Shown: positions 1 through 8,488 of the stretch, in pieces
How positions within the stretch are numbered: position 1 is the first letter of the stretch
How the letters are laid out: each line of letters begins with the position of its first letter
NCBI GenBank assembly: GCA_905234015.1
Contig: CAJOFK010000022.1
Location: 1-59,969 of the forward strand
Direction of reading: 5' to 3'
From: an uncultured Ruminococcus sp.
Lineage (GTDB): Bacteria; Bacillota; Clostridia; Oscillospirales; Acutalibacteraceae
Length of the DNA stretch: 59,969 nucleotides
The notes under the pieces: generated by a model
Database searches by the model: none
What the model was told of the DNA's origin: nothing
The model's input: only the letters and a program-made list of their open reading frames with translations
Made by a program: the position numbers and the translations under genes

Positions 1-63
1 CCCTGCGTGCGCACGAGCGATGGATATACGAAAGCTCCGCACTTAGGTGCGCACGCTTTCTTG
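1..63 (+). repeat. Family A intergenic repeat, 3' part (copy A0)
   Basis: This is the distal half of the dispersed repeat found whole elsewhere in the window. It contains the inverted arms GCGTGCGCAC and GTGCGCACGC around an AAAGCTCCGCACTTAGG core and ends in CTTTCTTG. The copy is cut by the window edge and is followed directly by a second copy. No coding potential is seen. Confidence 0.85.
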
Positions 64-262
64 CTTTATAAGAAACTGCGTTCCTTATAAAGTAAAAACA
101 TTTTATATTGCTCGCTCAGCTGCGCCCTGCGTGTGCATGTAGCGTTGCGACCGCCGCCTGTGGCGGATGAAGGGAGCAAAAGCGCTCGCCCAAATAAGGA
201 GTATCGCGAGTCCGTTCTTAGGACGAGAGAGACGACTTTATTTTGACGCGGACCGGATGGCT
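64..262 (+). repeat. Family A intergenic repeat, long form (copy A1)
   Basis: The copy begins with the CTTTATAAG/CTTATAAAG hairpin. It carries the long internal module, which contains nested inverted repeats: AAATAAGG with CTTTATTT outside, and GTCC with GGAC around GTTCTTA inside. It differs from copy A3 by an extra block (TGGCGGATGAAGG onward) and lacks the final GTGCGCACGC tail. Copies A0 and A1 fill the first 300 bases, where I see no gene. Confidence 0.85.
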
Positions 263-304
263 GAAGAAAAAATTCTAATCCAAACTACTACATCCTGAAT
301 CCTC

Positions 305-577
305 TTACAGAAGCTCATCATAAATATTCTCGAGCGCGTCATTCCAGCCTTCGATTGCAAAGCTGCCGCCGCCGTTAGTCGCTCTCAGCTTTGAGTCGTT
401 CATATCCTCGCCGTAAGCGAAAAGCTCGCCGAGGTAAATCTCGTAGCCGAAGCGCCGGCAAACATCGCAGAAATCCCTCATAGGCTCCGGGCTGTTTTTG
501 GTATTAAGAAGCTCCTTCTTAAGGGATTCGTTTGATTTTGAGTCATTTATAAGCTTTTTCAGTTCAAGTTCTAACAT
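305..577 (-). CDS. Nif11-like leader peptide family protein (possible RiPP precursor)
   Basis: A 90-residue protein. The start chosen is the ATG at 577, preceded by GGTGAT at normal spacing; upstream in-frame starts have no ribosome site. Residues ~15-65 resemble the Nif11/nitrile-hydratase-type leader: an amphipathic LKKELLN segment, SPEPMRDFC, then FGYEIYLGELFAYG. They are followed by a double-glycine-type ATNGGG near residue 70. In the family such leaders guide modification and export of ribosomal peptides. The tail after GGG is about 19 residues (it includes EGWNDALENIYDELL), acidic and cysteine-free, so it is not a typical lanthipeptide core. No modifying enzyme or transporter is visible nearby. 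Family membership is by pattern; the role is inferred. Confidence 0.6.
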   Translation of the reverse strand: MLELELKKLINDSKSNESLKKELLNTKNSPEPMRDFCDVCRRFGYEIYLGELFAYGEDMNDSKLRATNGGGSFAIEGWNDALENIYDELL

Positions 578-657
578 ATTTATCACCATTTGTAATTTTA
601 TCACAAAAAACGGCGCAGGTAAAGAGATAATTTATCCGCTTAAATTCGCGTTTTTTC

Positions 658-686
658 TTGCTTTTAGAGCGCGAAAATAGTATACT
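658..686 (+). promoter_or_regulatory. Sigma-A-type promoter for the 749-2518 gene
   Basis: TTGCTT (658-663) and TATACT (681-686) are separated by 17 bp. The start codon of the next gene lies about 60 bp downstream. Confidence 0.6.
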
Positions 687-748
687 ATATGATGTGTTAT
701 TAGGGCTTTCGTCAGAATATGGCCCGAAAATCTGCGGAGGTATTGAAA

Positions 749-2518
749 ATGAAAGTATTATCCCGAATTTTTTCCGTATTGGTCGTACTTGTTATCGCGG
801 CGTCGGCGCTGTCGGTCGCGGTTTACGCAAAAAGTACGTCTTACGAGATTAAAGAGCTCGGTATGACGCTGTCTATACCGAATGATATGCCTGCGGTTAC
901 GCGCCACAGCAAAAAGAACGACTCGTATTTTTCGAAGTTCAATCTCGATTATAAGGAGACAATGGAAAGATTTAAGGACGGCAATATCTATCTTCAGGGC
1001 ATAAAGCAGGACAACGCGCTTACCCTGACCGTTACTATGACTAAGGATAAAAACAGCGAGAAGATTAATAACTACGCCTATCTTTCGAGTGCACAGCTCA
1101 AGGGCGTTATGAATAAATATCTTAACGATAACGCTTATAAGTCAGGTTCGGTAGTTGCCTGCAACGGTCTTAAATACATATTCCTCACTATGAGTACGAA
1201 GTCCGGAAAGAAAATCGTTCAGGCTCAGCAGTATCTCACCATAGTGAACGGTATGAATATTAACCTGACTCTCGCGGCTCCTGCCGGTCAGAAGCTTACC
1301 TCCGATGATAAGGAACTCTTTACGGCGGTTATCGAGAGCACGAGAATCCCCGAAAACAGCTTTCTTGTACGCTATCAGTCCTTTATCATCTACGGCGGAG
1401 TAACCCTGCTCGGAATTATTATCGTATTAGTTGTGTTTATTTTACTGTATAAGCACTTTAAGAATCCTAAGAGAAAGCACGCTAATATCGTGCACGATTT
1501 AGCTCACAGACGCAGGATTTCCGAGACTACGAAGATTCCGCGCAAAAAGACTATCTTCAGCGTAACTAAGCCTACTATGAGCTTTATGAAGAATTATCAG
1601 CCTGCTCCCGAAATCGGCAGCGAAGCTCCCGAGCCCGAGGAAATTCCCGATATGCCTGCACAGGAAGCGCCGATTATCGACGTTTCGGAGATTGAGGAGC
1701 AGCCTCCCGTAGTAAGCAAGAGCTCCGAGAAGTTTAAGGACGAGCCCTTAGCCGAAAAGAAGCATACGAGAGAGGTTCCTATTGCCGAGAAGATTGTCGC
1801 GAATAACGTGAAATCGGTTTCCGAGCCTATAGAGGAGGAAGAGGAAATCCCGATTGCCGAGCCGATGGAGTTCTCCGAAAAACCCGAAAAGCCCGAGCGT
1901 AAGCGCCCCTATGAGAGCGAGGTCGAAATCGTTGAGCCCGACGGCGAAAGGAAGACATTCGGCGAGGCTGACGACTACTTCGAGGAGATTCCCGATAAGG
2001 AGGATATGTATTCCTATACCGACGTTAAAACGGCGGTTGACGAGTACACGGCGGCTAAAGAGGAGTCGCGTATGATTCGCGAGGAAAGCCTCGAAACCCG
2101 CGAAGCGGTTATCAGAGTATTCAAGGCTATCGGCCGCGGAATACTCAACGTATTAAAAGGAATCTGGATGGTAATCTGCTATATTGCTATCCATCTAAAA
2201 TACTTTACAATAAACGTTTACAGAGCTATTAAAAAGAGCCGCGCTCAGAAAAAACGCAGAAAAATTGAGGAAGAGCGCAAGAGAAAGGCTGCCGAGCAGA
2301 GAAGACGCCAGCGTGAGGCTCAGCGCGAAAGAGCGCGCCAGAACGCCAACCGCGGAGAAAACGACCTCGTTAAGGTTCGCTCCTCCGAGGAAAGACGTCC
2401 CGTAAGAAGGAATGTATATCCGCAGAGCAGACGCCCCGACGGCACTCAGCGCAGACGTCCCGATAACGCGCAGCGCAGACGTCCCGACAGCTCTCAGCAC
2501 AGACCGAGAAGGGGATAA
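749..2518 (+). CDS. Membrane protein: secreted-side N-domain, TM helix, long charged cytoplasmic tail
   Basis: 589 residues from the ATG at 749, which has GGAGG just upstream; earlier in-frame starts lack one. Residues 1-28 form a signal/anchor helix ending near VYA. About 180 residues of predicted extracytoplasmic domain follow, with SYEIKELGMTLSIPNDM near its start, then a strong TM helix around 215-240 (GVTLLGIIIVLVVFILLY). The C-terminal half is low-complexity and acidic (Pro/Glu-rich), then has an amphipathic or re-entrant hydrophobic stretch near 475-500 (GIWMVICYIAIHLKYF). It ends in a very basic tail with three RRRPD-type repeats. I do not recognise a family. It lies 37 bp before pyrC, so the two may be co-transcribed, but nothing ties it to pyrimidine synthesis. 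Confidence 0.8.
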   Translation: MKVLSRIFSVLVVLVIAASALSVAVYAKSTSYEIKELGMTLSIPNDMPAVTRHSKKNDSYFSKFNLDYKETMERFKDGNIYLQGIKQDNALTLTVTMTKDKNSEKINNYAYLSSAQLKGVMNKYLNDNAYKSGSVVACNGLKYIFLTMSTKSGKKIVQAQQYLTIVNGMNINLTLAAPAGQKLTSDDKELFTAVIESTRIPENSFLVRYQSFIIYGGVTLLGIIIVLVVFILLYKHFKNPKRKHANIVHDLAHRRRISETTKIPRKKTIFSVTKPTMSFMKNYQPAPEIGSEAPEPEEIPDMPAQEAPIIDVSEIEEQPPVVSKSSEKFKDEPLAEKKHTREVPIAEKIVANNVKSVSEPIEEEEEIPIAEPMEFSEKPEKPERKRPYESEVEIVEPDGERKTFGEADDYFEEIPDKEDMYSYTDVKTAVDEYTAAKEESRMIREESLETREAVIRVFKAIGRGILNVLKGIWMVICYIAIHLKYFTINVYRAIKKSRAQKKRRKIEEERKRKAAEQRRRQREAQRERARQNANRGENDLVKVRSSEERRPVRRNVYPQSRRPDGTQRRRPDNAQRRRPDSSQHRPRRG

Positions 2519-2555
2519 GAGTTTAATAGCTTCGCTGAATACCCGGAGGTAAATT

Positions 2556-3824
2556 ATGGCGACATTGCTGATTAAAAACGCGAGGGTTATAGACCCCGCT
2601 CAGTATCTTGATAAAACAGCCGATATCCTTATTGAGGACGGTAAAATAAAGGGCATAGGCTCCTTTGACGGCGCGGACTCGGTAATCGACGCGGACGGAC
2701 TTATTGCCGCTCCGGGGCTTGTTGATATGCACGTTCACCTGCGTGACCCGGGTCAGACCTACAAGGAGGATATTATTTCCGGATGTAAGGCTGCCGCGGC
2801 GGGCGGAGTAACCTCCCTGCTCGCTATGCCGAACACGGCTCCGACGGTTGATAATGCCGAAACCGTAAAATATATACTCGAAAAGGCCGAAAACGCCGAC
2901 GCTAAGGTGTATGTCGCCGCGAGTATTACTAAAGGCTTAAAAAGTCTTGAGCCTACCGATTTAGACGAGGTCAAAAACGCCGGCGCCGTCGCGCTTTCCG
3001 ACGACGGCCGTCCGGTTGAAAATACAAAAATGCTTATCGAGGCTATGAAGAGGGCGCCCGGACTGGGGCTTAAAATAACCGCTCACTGCGAGAGCCTTCC
3101 GATTGCCGACGGCGGCATTATGAATGAGGGAGAGGTATCGCGTAAGCTCGGAGTTAAGGGAATTCCCTGCGCTGCCGAGGATTGCGGAGCTCAGCGTGAA
3201 ATCGCGTATGCCGACGCGATTGACGTTCCGGTTCATATCTGCCACGTCAGCACGAAAAATTCGGTTAAAATGATTCGCGACGCCAAAGCGCGCGGAGTTA
3301 AGGTTACCTGCGAAACCGCTCCGCATTACTTCTCGTTTACCGAGCAGGAGCTTTTGCGGCGTGACGCGGACTATCGTATGAATCCTCCGCTCAGGCGCGA
3401 GGACGACCGCAGGGAGATTATAAAAGGGCTTGCGGACGGTACTATCGACGCTATAGCTACCGACCACGCACCGCACGCTCCGGAGGAAAAGGCGGATTTT
3501 GAGAAAGCGCCTAACGGCTCAATCGGTATGGAAACCTCGCTTTCGGCGGGAATTACAAACCTCGTTATGCCCGGATATCTTACGATAAACGAGCTGATAA
3601 GGAAGATGAGCACAAATCCCGCGGAGATTTTAGGTATTAACGCCGGCTCGCTTATGGACGGCAGACCTGCGGATATCGTGATTTTTGATATCAACGAGAA
3701 TTATATTGTTGATGTAAACGAGCTTCACGGAAAGAGTAAAAACTGTCCGTTTAAAACCCGTGAGCTTTACGGAAAGGTTAAGTATACTGTTTTAGACGGT
3801 AAGGTTGTATATAGAGGTAAGTGA
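2556..3824 (+). CDS. pyrC: Dihydroorotase
   Basis: A 422-residue amidohydrolase that cyclises carbamoyl-aspartate to dihydroorotate in pyrimidine synthesis. The metal-binding signature DMHVHLRDPG is near residue 57, CHVS near 230, and ATDHAPHAPEEKADFE near 300. These are the usual marks of the class I (PyrC/AllB-like) enzyme, and the length is normal. GGAGG sits 8 bases before the ATG. It heads a small cluster with a DRE-TIM enzyme and pyrF; other pyr genes are not in the window. Confidence 0.95.
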   Translation: MATLLIKNARVIDPAQYLDKTADILIEDGKIKGIGSFDGADSVIDADGLIAAPGLVDMHVHLRDPGQTYKEDIISGCKAAAAGGVTSLLAMPNTAPTVDNAETVKYILEKAENADAKVYVAASITKGLKSLEPTDLDEVKNAGAVALSDDGRPVENTKMLIEAMKRAPGLGLKITAHCESLPIADGGIMNEGEVSRKLGVKGIPCAAEDCGAQREIAYADAIDVPVHICHVSTKNSVKMIRDAKARGVKVTCETAPHYFSFTEQELLRRDADYRMNPPLRREDDRREIIKGLADGTIDAIATDHAPHAPEEKADFEKAPNGSIGMETSLSAGITNLVMPGYLTINELIRKMSTNPAEILGINAGSLMDGRPADIVIFDINENYIVDVNELHGKSKNCPFKTRELYGKVKYTVLDGKVVYRGK

Positions 3825-3859
3825 TAAGCGCTTACAAGGTAAATTTAGGAGTGATATAA

Positions 3860-4831
3860 ATGTCAAAAGGTAATTTGCTGTCAGTAAGACACGACGTGCG
3901 AGTGCTCGACGCTACGCTTCGGGACGGGGGACTTTGCAACGATTTCTTCTTCTCGGATGAGTTTGTAAGAAATCTTTATAAGGCTAATATTAATGCGGGC
4001 GTGGATTATATGGAGTTCGGCTATAAGGCATCTAAGGAGATTTTCCCCGCCGACAGGTTCGGTAAGTGGAAGTTCTGCGACGATGAGGATATCCGCGCTA
4101 TTGTCGGCGAGAACGACTCGCCTATGAAGATTGCGATTATGGCGGATGTAGGCCGCTGTGATTATAAAAACGATATTCGCCCGAAGAACGAGAGCCCTGT
4201 TGATTTAATCAGAGTGGCTACCTACGTTAACGCGGTACCTGTCGCGATTGATATGATTGAGCATTTTCATAAGCTCGGCTACGAAACCGCTATCAATATT
4301 ATGGCGATTTCAAAGGAAAAGACCGAGGACTTAAAGGCGGCGCTGGAGCTTTTCGGCGACAGCCCCGTGGATGTTTTCTATATTGTTGACAGCTACGGCG
4401 CTTACTATCCCGAGCAGATAAGACGTACTTCTCAGATGTACCTTGAATTTGCCGATAAATACGGCAAGCAGGTCGGAATCCATGCTCACGATAATCAGAG
4501 CCTCGCGTTCGCGAATACAATCGACGCGCTTCAGGAAGGCGTAAGCTACCTTGACGCTACGGCTATGGGTATGGGACGCGGAGCCGGAAACTGCCGCAGC
4601 GAGCTGCTAATCGGCTTCCTTAAGAATCCGAAATACCGCCCCGAGCCGATTCTCGACCATATCGAGAATTATATGATCGCGCTTAAGGATCAGGGCGTTC
4701 AGTGGGGCTTTGACATCCCGTATATTATTACAGGCCAGCGCAACAGCCACCCGCGTTCAGCTATCGCGTTCCAGAAGGCTCACCGTAAGGACTACAGGAA
4801 CTTCAGATACGAGCTGTTTGATCTTGACTAA
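3860..4831 (+). CDS. DRE-TIM metallolyase (HMG-CoA lyase/aldolase-like)
   Basis: 323 residues with the superfamily active-site motif LDATLRDGG at ~17-25. Other barrel landmarks are VDYMEFGYK, YIVDSYG near 178 and the metal-binding GIHAHDNQS near 205, where both His are kept. This matches the aldolase domain of 4-hydroxy-2-oxovalerate aldolase, isopropylmalate synthase and HMG-CoA lyase relatives, without the C-terminal domains of those enzymes. The substrate cannot be read from sequence. AGGAG lies before the ATG. It sits 35 bp after pyrC and before pyrF, with no pathway partner in sight. Confidence 0.8.
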   Translation: MSKGNLLSVRHDVRVLDATLRDGGLCNDFFFSDEFVRNLYKANINAGVDYMEFGYKASKEIFPADRFGKWKFCDDEDIRAIVGENDSPMKIAIMADVGRCDYKNDIRPKNESPVDLIRVATYVNAVPVAIDMIEHFHKLGYETAINIMAISKEKTEDLKAALELFGDSPVDVFYIVDSYGAYYPEQIRRTSQMYLEFADKYGKQVGIHAHDNQSLAFANTIDALQEGVSYLDATAMGMGRGAGNCRSELLIGFLKNPKYRPEPILDHIENYMIALKDQGVQWGFDIPYIITGQRNSHPRSAIAFQKAHRKDYRNFRYELFDLD

Positions 4832-4833
4832 GT

Positions 4834-4874
4834 AAGTGGCTAGTGGCTGGTGGCTAGTCTGTAGGTCGAGCAGA
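4834..4874 (+). repeat. Family B short repeat (copy B1)
   Basis: A segment built on GTGGCTAGTGGCTGGTGG followed by AGTCTGTAGGTCGAGCAGA. It recurs almost unchanged at 12390-12440. It lies between the stop codon of the DRE-TIM gene and the structured element before pyrF. Confidence 0.75.
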
Positions 4875-4917
4875 TAGCTCGGCATAAGAAACAACAACGA
4901 CTGCCCGACAGTCTACA

Positions 4918-5018
4918 GCAGAACGTTCCCCAAGCATCCAAAATTTCATAGGATATTAAACGTACGGGGGATATACATTTCAGAAAGGAACGTCTGCGAT
5001 TGACGTGGACATATAAAA
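4918..5018 (+). repeat. Family C ~100-nt structured element (copy C1, before pyrF)
   Basis: It starts GCAGAACGTTCCCC, then ATCCAAAA, then GGGGGATATACATTT, AAAGGAACG and TGACGTGGACATATAAAA. It ends three bases before the pyrF ATG. GTTCC and GGAAC can pair across the element. The same ordered blocks occur at 5987-6090 and, on the minus strand, twice before metA. It may be a cis-acting RNA or a dispersed intergenic repeat. Confidence 0.7.
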
Positions 5019-5021
5019 ATA

Positions 5022-5951
5022 ATGGATAGATTGATAAAGAAGATAATTGAATACGGAAATCCGACGGTTGCGGGGCTCGACCCGAAGCTTGATTATGTAC
5101 CCGGCTTTATTAAAGACGAGTGCTTTAAAAAGTACGGCAAAACCCTCGAAGGCGCCGCGGCGGCGCTTTATGAGTTCAATAAAGCACTTATAGACGCGCT
5201 TTACGATATTGTACCTGCGGTTAAACCTCAGGCGGCGTACTACGAGATGTACGGCTGGCAGGGCGTTAAGGCGCTAGCCGATACGATAGCCTACGCTAAG
5301 AGCAAGGGTATGTACGTTATTACCGACGGCAAGAGAAACGATATCGGCACAACAATGCAGGCTTACGCCGCCGCTCACCTCGGCTCGACTGATATCGACG
5401 GCGAGGAGTTTGAGGCGTTTTCAGCCGACGCTCTGACGGTTAACGGTTACTTAGGCTCCGACGGAATCAATCCCCTGCTCAAGATTTGTGAGGAAAAGGA
5501 TAAGAGCATATTCGTGCTCGTAAAAACCTCCAACCCGAGCTCCGGCGAGCTTCAGGATAAGGAGATTGACGGGAAAACCGTTTACGAAAATATGGGCGAG
5601 ATGTGCGAAGGCTGGGGAGAGGCTTTAAGAGGTCAGTACGGCTACAGCGCTGTCGGCGCGGTAGTAGGCGCTACATATCCCGAAATGCTTAAGGAATTAA
5701 GAGAGAAGCTTCCTCATACGTTTTTCTTAGTTCCCGGCTACGGTGCTCAGGGCGGCGGAGCCGAGGATGTTAAGTACGCCTTCGATAAAAACGGCGTCGG
5801 CGCGGTTATCAATTCAAGCCGCGGTATTATGTGCGCATGGACTAAGGCTCAGGGCGCAACGGAAAAGGACTTCGCTAAAGAGGCGAGAAATGAAGCGATA
5901 AGAATGAGGGACGATATAAGAAGTGTTGTCGGAGAAATGAAGCGAGGATAG
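5022..5951 (+). CDS. pyrF: Orotidine 5'-phosphate decarboxylase (long, PyrF type 2)
   Basis: 309 residues; removes CO2 from OMP to give UMP. The catalytic DGKRNDIGTT motif is near residue 103, with VAGLDPKLDYVPG at the N-terminus and VVGATYPEML and VPGYGAQGGG in the second half. This is the pattern and length of the long bacterial form rather than the ~230-residue one. The ATG at 5022 fits the family N-terminus, but no good Shine-Dalgarno precedes it: the nearest purine-rich stretch, GTGGA, is about 13 bases away and belongs to the family C element abutting the gene. That element may therefore influence translation (inference). Confidence 0.95.
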   Translation: MDRLIKKIIEYGNPTVAGLDPKLDYVPGFIKDECFKKYGKTLEGAAAALYEFNKALIDALYDIVPAVKPQAAYYEMYGWQGVKALADTIAYAKSKGMYVITDGKRNDIGTTMQAYAAAHLGSTDIDGEEFEAFSADALTVNGYLGSDGINPLLKICEEKDKSIFVLVKTSNPSSGELQDKEIDGKTVYENMGEMCEGWGEALRGQYGYSAVGAVVGATYPEMLKELREKLPHTFFLVPGYGAQGGGAEDVKYAFDKNGVGAVINSSRGIMCAWTKAQGATEKDFAKEARNEAIRMRDDIRSVVGEMKRG

Positions 5952-5986
5952 TAATTAATGCGTAATGCGTAATTAAATATTCTGCA

Positions 5987-6090
5987 GCAGAACGTTCCCC
6001 GAGTATCTAGAATTTCATAGTACGTTTAACGTGCGGGGATATTACATTTTTGATAGGAACGTTCACGTTTGACGAGGACATATAAAAATA
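5987..6090 (+). repeat. Family C structured element (copy C2, between pyrF and serC)
   Basis: It has the same block order as C1: GCAGAACGTTCCCC, a TTTCATAG segment, GGGGATATTACATTT, ATAGGAACGTTCACG and TGACGAGGACATATAAAA. The arms AACGTTCC and GGAACGTT are exact complements about 60 nt apart. GTACG and CGTGC form an internal hairpin at the place where the metA copies have CCTGAC/GTCAGG. The serC promoter begins just downstream, so this copy is outside that transcript. A direct repeat of TAATGCG at 5957-5970 precedes it. Confidence 0.7.
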
Positions 6091-6101
6091 TCGTTAAATC
6101 A

Positions 6102-6130
6102 TTGACAATGTTTATTAAAAAGAGTATAAT
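6102..6130 (+). promoter_or_regulatory. serC-serA promoter
   Basis: A perfect TTGACA (6102-6107), a 17-bp spacer and a perfect TATAAT (6125-6130), about 65 bp before the serC ATG. Confidence 0.85.
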
Positions 6131-6193
6131 TTATACCGTGTAATTTTATCAATACGCAAGGTAATAATATATTTATGAAAAGGAGTAATTAAA

Positions 6194-7276
6194 ATGGCAA
6201 GAGTTTATAACTTTTCCGCAGGTCCGGCAGTACTTCCGGAGTCTGTTCTCAAAGAAGCCGCTGACGAAATGCTCGATTATAAGGGCAGCGGAATGTCCGT
6301 AATGGAAATGAGCCACCGTTCAAAATGGTTCGACGATATTATTAAAGAAGCCGAGAAAGACCTTCGCGAGCTTATGAATATCCCCGATAATTATAAGGTG
6401 CTCTTTTTACAGGGCGGCGCGAGCTTACAGTTCGCCGCTATCCCGATGAACCTGATGAAGAATAAGGTTGCCGACTATATCGTTACAGGTCAGTGGGCGA
6501 AGAAAGCCTTTGCCGAGGCTAAGATCTACGGTCAGGCTAATAAGATAGCTACATCCGAGGATAAGACCTTCTCTTATATCCCCGATTGCTCCGACCTCCC
6601 GATAAGCGAGGACGCCGATTACGTTTATATCTGTGAGAATAATACAATCTACGGAACTAAGTTCCACGAGCTCCCGAATACTAAGGGTAAGCCCCTCGTT
6701 TCCGACGTAAGCTCCTGCTTCCTTTCGGAGCCTGTTGACGTTGAGAAGTACGGCGTAATCTACGCGGGCGTTCAGAAGAACGCAGGCCCCGCAGGCTTAC
6801 AGGTTGTTATTATCCGCGAGGATTTAATTTCCGACGACGTTCTTCCCGGAACTCCTACAATGATGAAGTATAAGACTCAGGCTGACGCTGATTCTCTTTA
6901 TAATACACCTCCCTGCTACGATATCTATATCTGCGGTAAAATCTTTAAGTGGGTTAAGGATATGGGCGGCCTCGAGGAAATGAAGAAGTATAACGAGAAG
7001 AAGGCTGCTATCCTCTACGATTACCTCGACTCCAGCAAGATGTTCAAGGGTACCGTAGTAAAGAAGGACCGTTCGCTTATGAACGTTCCGTTCGTAACAG
7101 GCGACGCAGACCTCGACGCTAAGTTCGTTAAGGAAGCGACCGCCGCAGGCTTCGTAAACCTTAAGGGCCACCGCACAGTAGGCGGTATGAGAGCTTCTAT
7201 CTACAACGCTATGCCTATCGAGGGCGTAGAAAAGCTCGTTGAGTTTATGAAGAAGTTCGAAGCTGAGAATAGCTGA
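6194..7276 (+). CDS. serC: Phosphoserine aminotransferase
   Basis: 360 residues, the usual length. It makes 3-phosphoserine from 3-phosphohydroxypyruvate and glutamate in serine synthesis (PLP-dependent, class V fold). Seen: N-terminal YNFSAGPAVLPESVL, LFLQGGASLQFA near 76, and the cofactor lysine in IYAGVQKNAGPAG near 197. The C-terminal GHRTVGGMRASIYNAM is also typical. AAGGAG lies 8 bases before the ATG. Strong promoter upstream; the partner serA follows after 18 bp, giving a two-gene serine operon closed by a terminator at 8457. Confidence 0.96.
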   Translation: MARVYNFSAGPAVLPESVLKEAADEMLDYKGSGMSVMEMSHRSKWFDDIIKEAEKDLRELMNIPDNYKVLFLQGGASLQFAAIPMNLMKNKVADYIVTGQWAKKAFAEAKIYGQANKIATSEDKTFSYIPDCSDLPISEDADYVYICENNTIYGTKFHELPNTKGKPLVSDVSSCFLSEPVDVEKYGVIYAGVQKNAGPAGLQVVIIREDLISDDVLPGTPTMMKYKTQADADSLYNTPPCYDIYICGKIFKWVKDMGGLEEMKKYNEKKAAILYDYLDSSKMFKGTVVKKDRSLMNVPFVTGDADLDAKFVKEATAAGFVNLKGHRTVGGMRASIYNAMPIEGVEKLVEFMKKFEAENS

Positions 7277-7294
7277 TTGAAAAGAGGTATACAT

Positions 7295-8434
7295 ATGTAT
7301 AACGTTTTAACACTTAATAAAATCTCGCCTAACGGCACAAGCCGTCTCGGCGATAACTATAACGTAGGTGACGCTGTCGAGAATCCGAACGCGGTACTCG
7401 TAAGAAGCGCGTCTATGCACGATATGGAAATGCCCGAGAGCCTTCTCGCTATCGCACGCTGCGGAGCAGGCACTAACAACATCCCGAAGGACGCCTGCTC
7501 TGATAAGGGTATCGTGGTATTCAATACTCCCGGAGCTAACGCAAACGCCGTTAAGGAGCTTGTGCTCGCAGGACTTTTCTTAAGCTCAAGAAAGGTTGTT
7601 GAGGGTATTGAATGGGCTAAGACCTTAAAGGGCAACGGCGATGCTGTCGGTAAAATGGCAGAAAAAGGCAAGGGCCAGTTCGTAGGTCCCGAGATTATGG
7701 GTAAAACCCTCGGCGTTGTAGGACTCGGCGCTATCGGTATTCTCGTAGCAAACTCCGCCGTAGCTCTCGGAATGAAGGTTATAGGTTACGACCCCTTCCT
7801 CTCCGTTAATAACGCTTTAAAGCTCGACCCCTCTATCGAGGTGTTCGGCACACTCGACGACGTAATCACAAAGAGCGATTATATTACTGTTCACGTTCCG
7901 CTTATGGACGCTACAAGAGATATGATTGACTCCGAAGAAATCGCTAAGATGAAGGACGGCGTCCGTATTCTTAACTACAGCCGTGACGGTCTTGTAAACG
8001 CTCAGGCAGTGCTTGACGGAATCAAGAGCGGTAAGGTTGCAAAATACGTTACCGATTTCTCAACCGACGAGGTTCTCGCTGAGGACGGCGTAATCTGTAT
8101 GCCTCACCTCGGAGCTTCTACTCCCGAATCTGAGGACAACTGTGCGGTTATGGCTGCCGACCAGGTTAAGGAGTATCTTGAGAACGGTAATATCATCAAC
8201 TCCGTTAACTATCCCAACCTCTCTATGGCTAAGTCAGGCTCAACCCGTTACTGCGTATTATTCAACACCGCCGAGAACGCGGTTCAGAATATTACCGGCG
8301 CGGTTAAGAGCTTAAAGGCTGTTGAAGCTAAGACCCGCGGCGCTTACGGCTATGCTATCGTTGATTGTGACGACGACAGCTGCGCTGCTGCAATCGAGGC
8401 TCTCGACGAGGTTATCCGCGTAAGAGTAATCTGA
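7295..8434 (+). CDS. serA: D-3-phosphoglycerate dehydrogenase
   Basis: 379 residues from the ATG at 7295 (AGAGG upstream); an in-frame TTG at 7277 touches the serC stop and is less likely. NAD-dependent first step of serine synthesis. Seen: the Rossmann motif VVGLGAIG near 142, the arginine in NYSRDGLVN near 233 and the catalytic histidine in MPHLGASTPES near 270. The C-terminus holds a short ACT-like segment (from STRYCVLFNTAENAV), as in the compact Firmicutes enzymes, rather than the longer regulatory region of E. coli SerA; serine feedback is therefore uncertain. Confidence 0.93.
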   Translation: MYNVLTLNKISPNGTSRLGDNYNVGDAVENPNAVLVRSASMHDMEMPESLLAIARCGAGTNNIPKDACSDKGIVVFNTPGANANAVKELVLAGLFLSSRKVVEGIEWAKTLKGNGDAVGKMAEKGKGQFVGPEIMGKTLGVVGLGAIGILVANSAVALGMKVIGYDPFLSVNNALKLDPSIEVFGTLDDVITKSDYITVHVPLMDATRDMIDSEEIAKMKDGVRILNYSRDGLVNAQAVLDGIKSGKVAKYVTDFSTDEVLAEDGVICMPHLGASTPESEDNCAVMAADQVKEYLENGNIINSVNYPNLSMAKSGSTRYCVLFNTAENAVQNITGAVKSLKAVEAKTRGAYGYAIVDCDDDSCAAAIEALDEVIRVRVI

Positions 8435-8456
8435 TAAACAGTAAGGTATAAATTAA

Positions 8457-8488
8457 CGCCGGCGTGATTATCACGCCGGCGGTTTTTT
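8457..8488 (+). terminator. Terminator of serC-serA
   Basis: A perfect 11-bp stem, CGCCGGCGTGA with TCACGCCGGCG, and a 3-nt TTA loop, followed by a run of six T. Confidence 0.93.
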
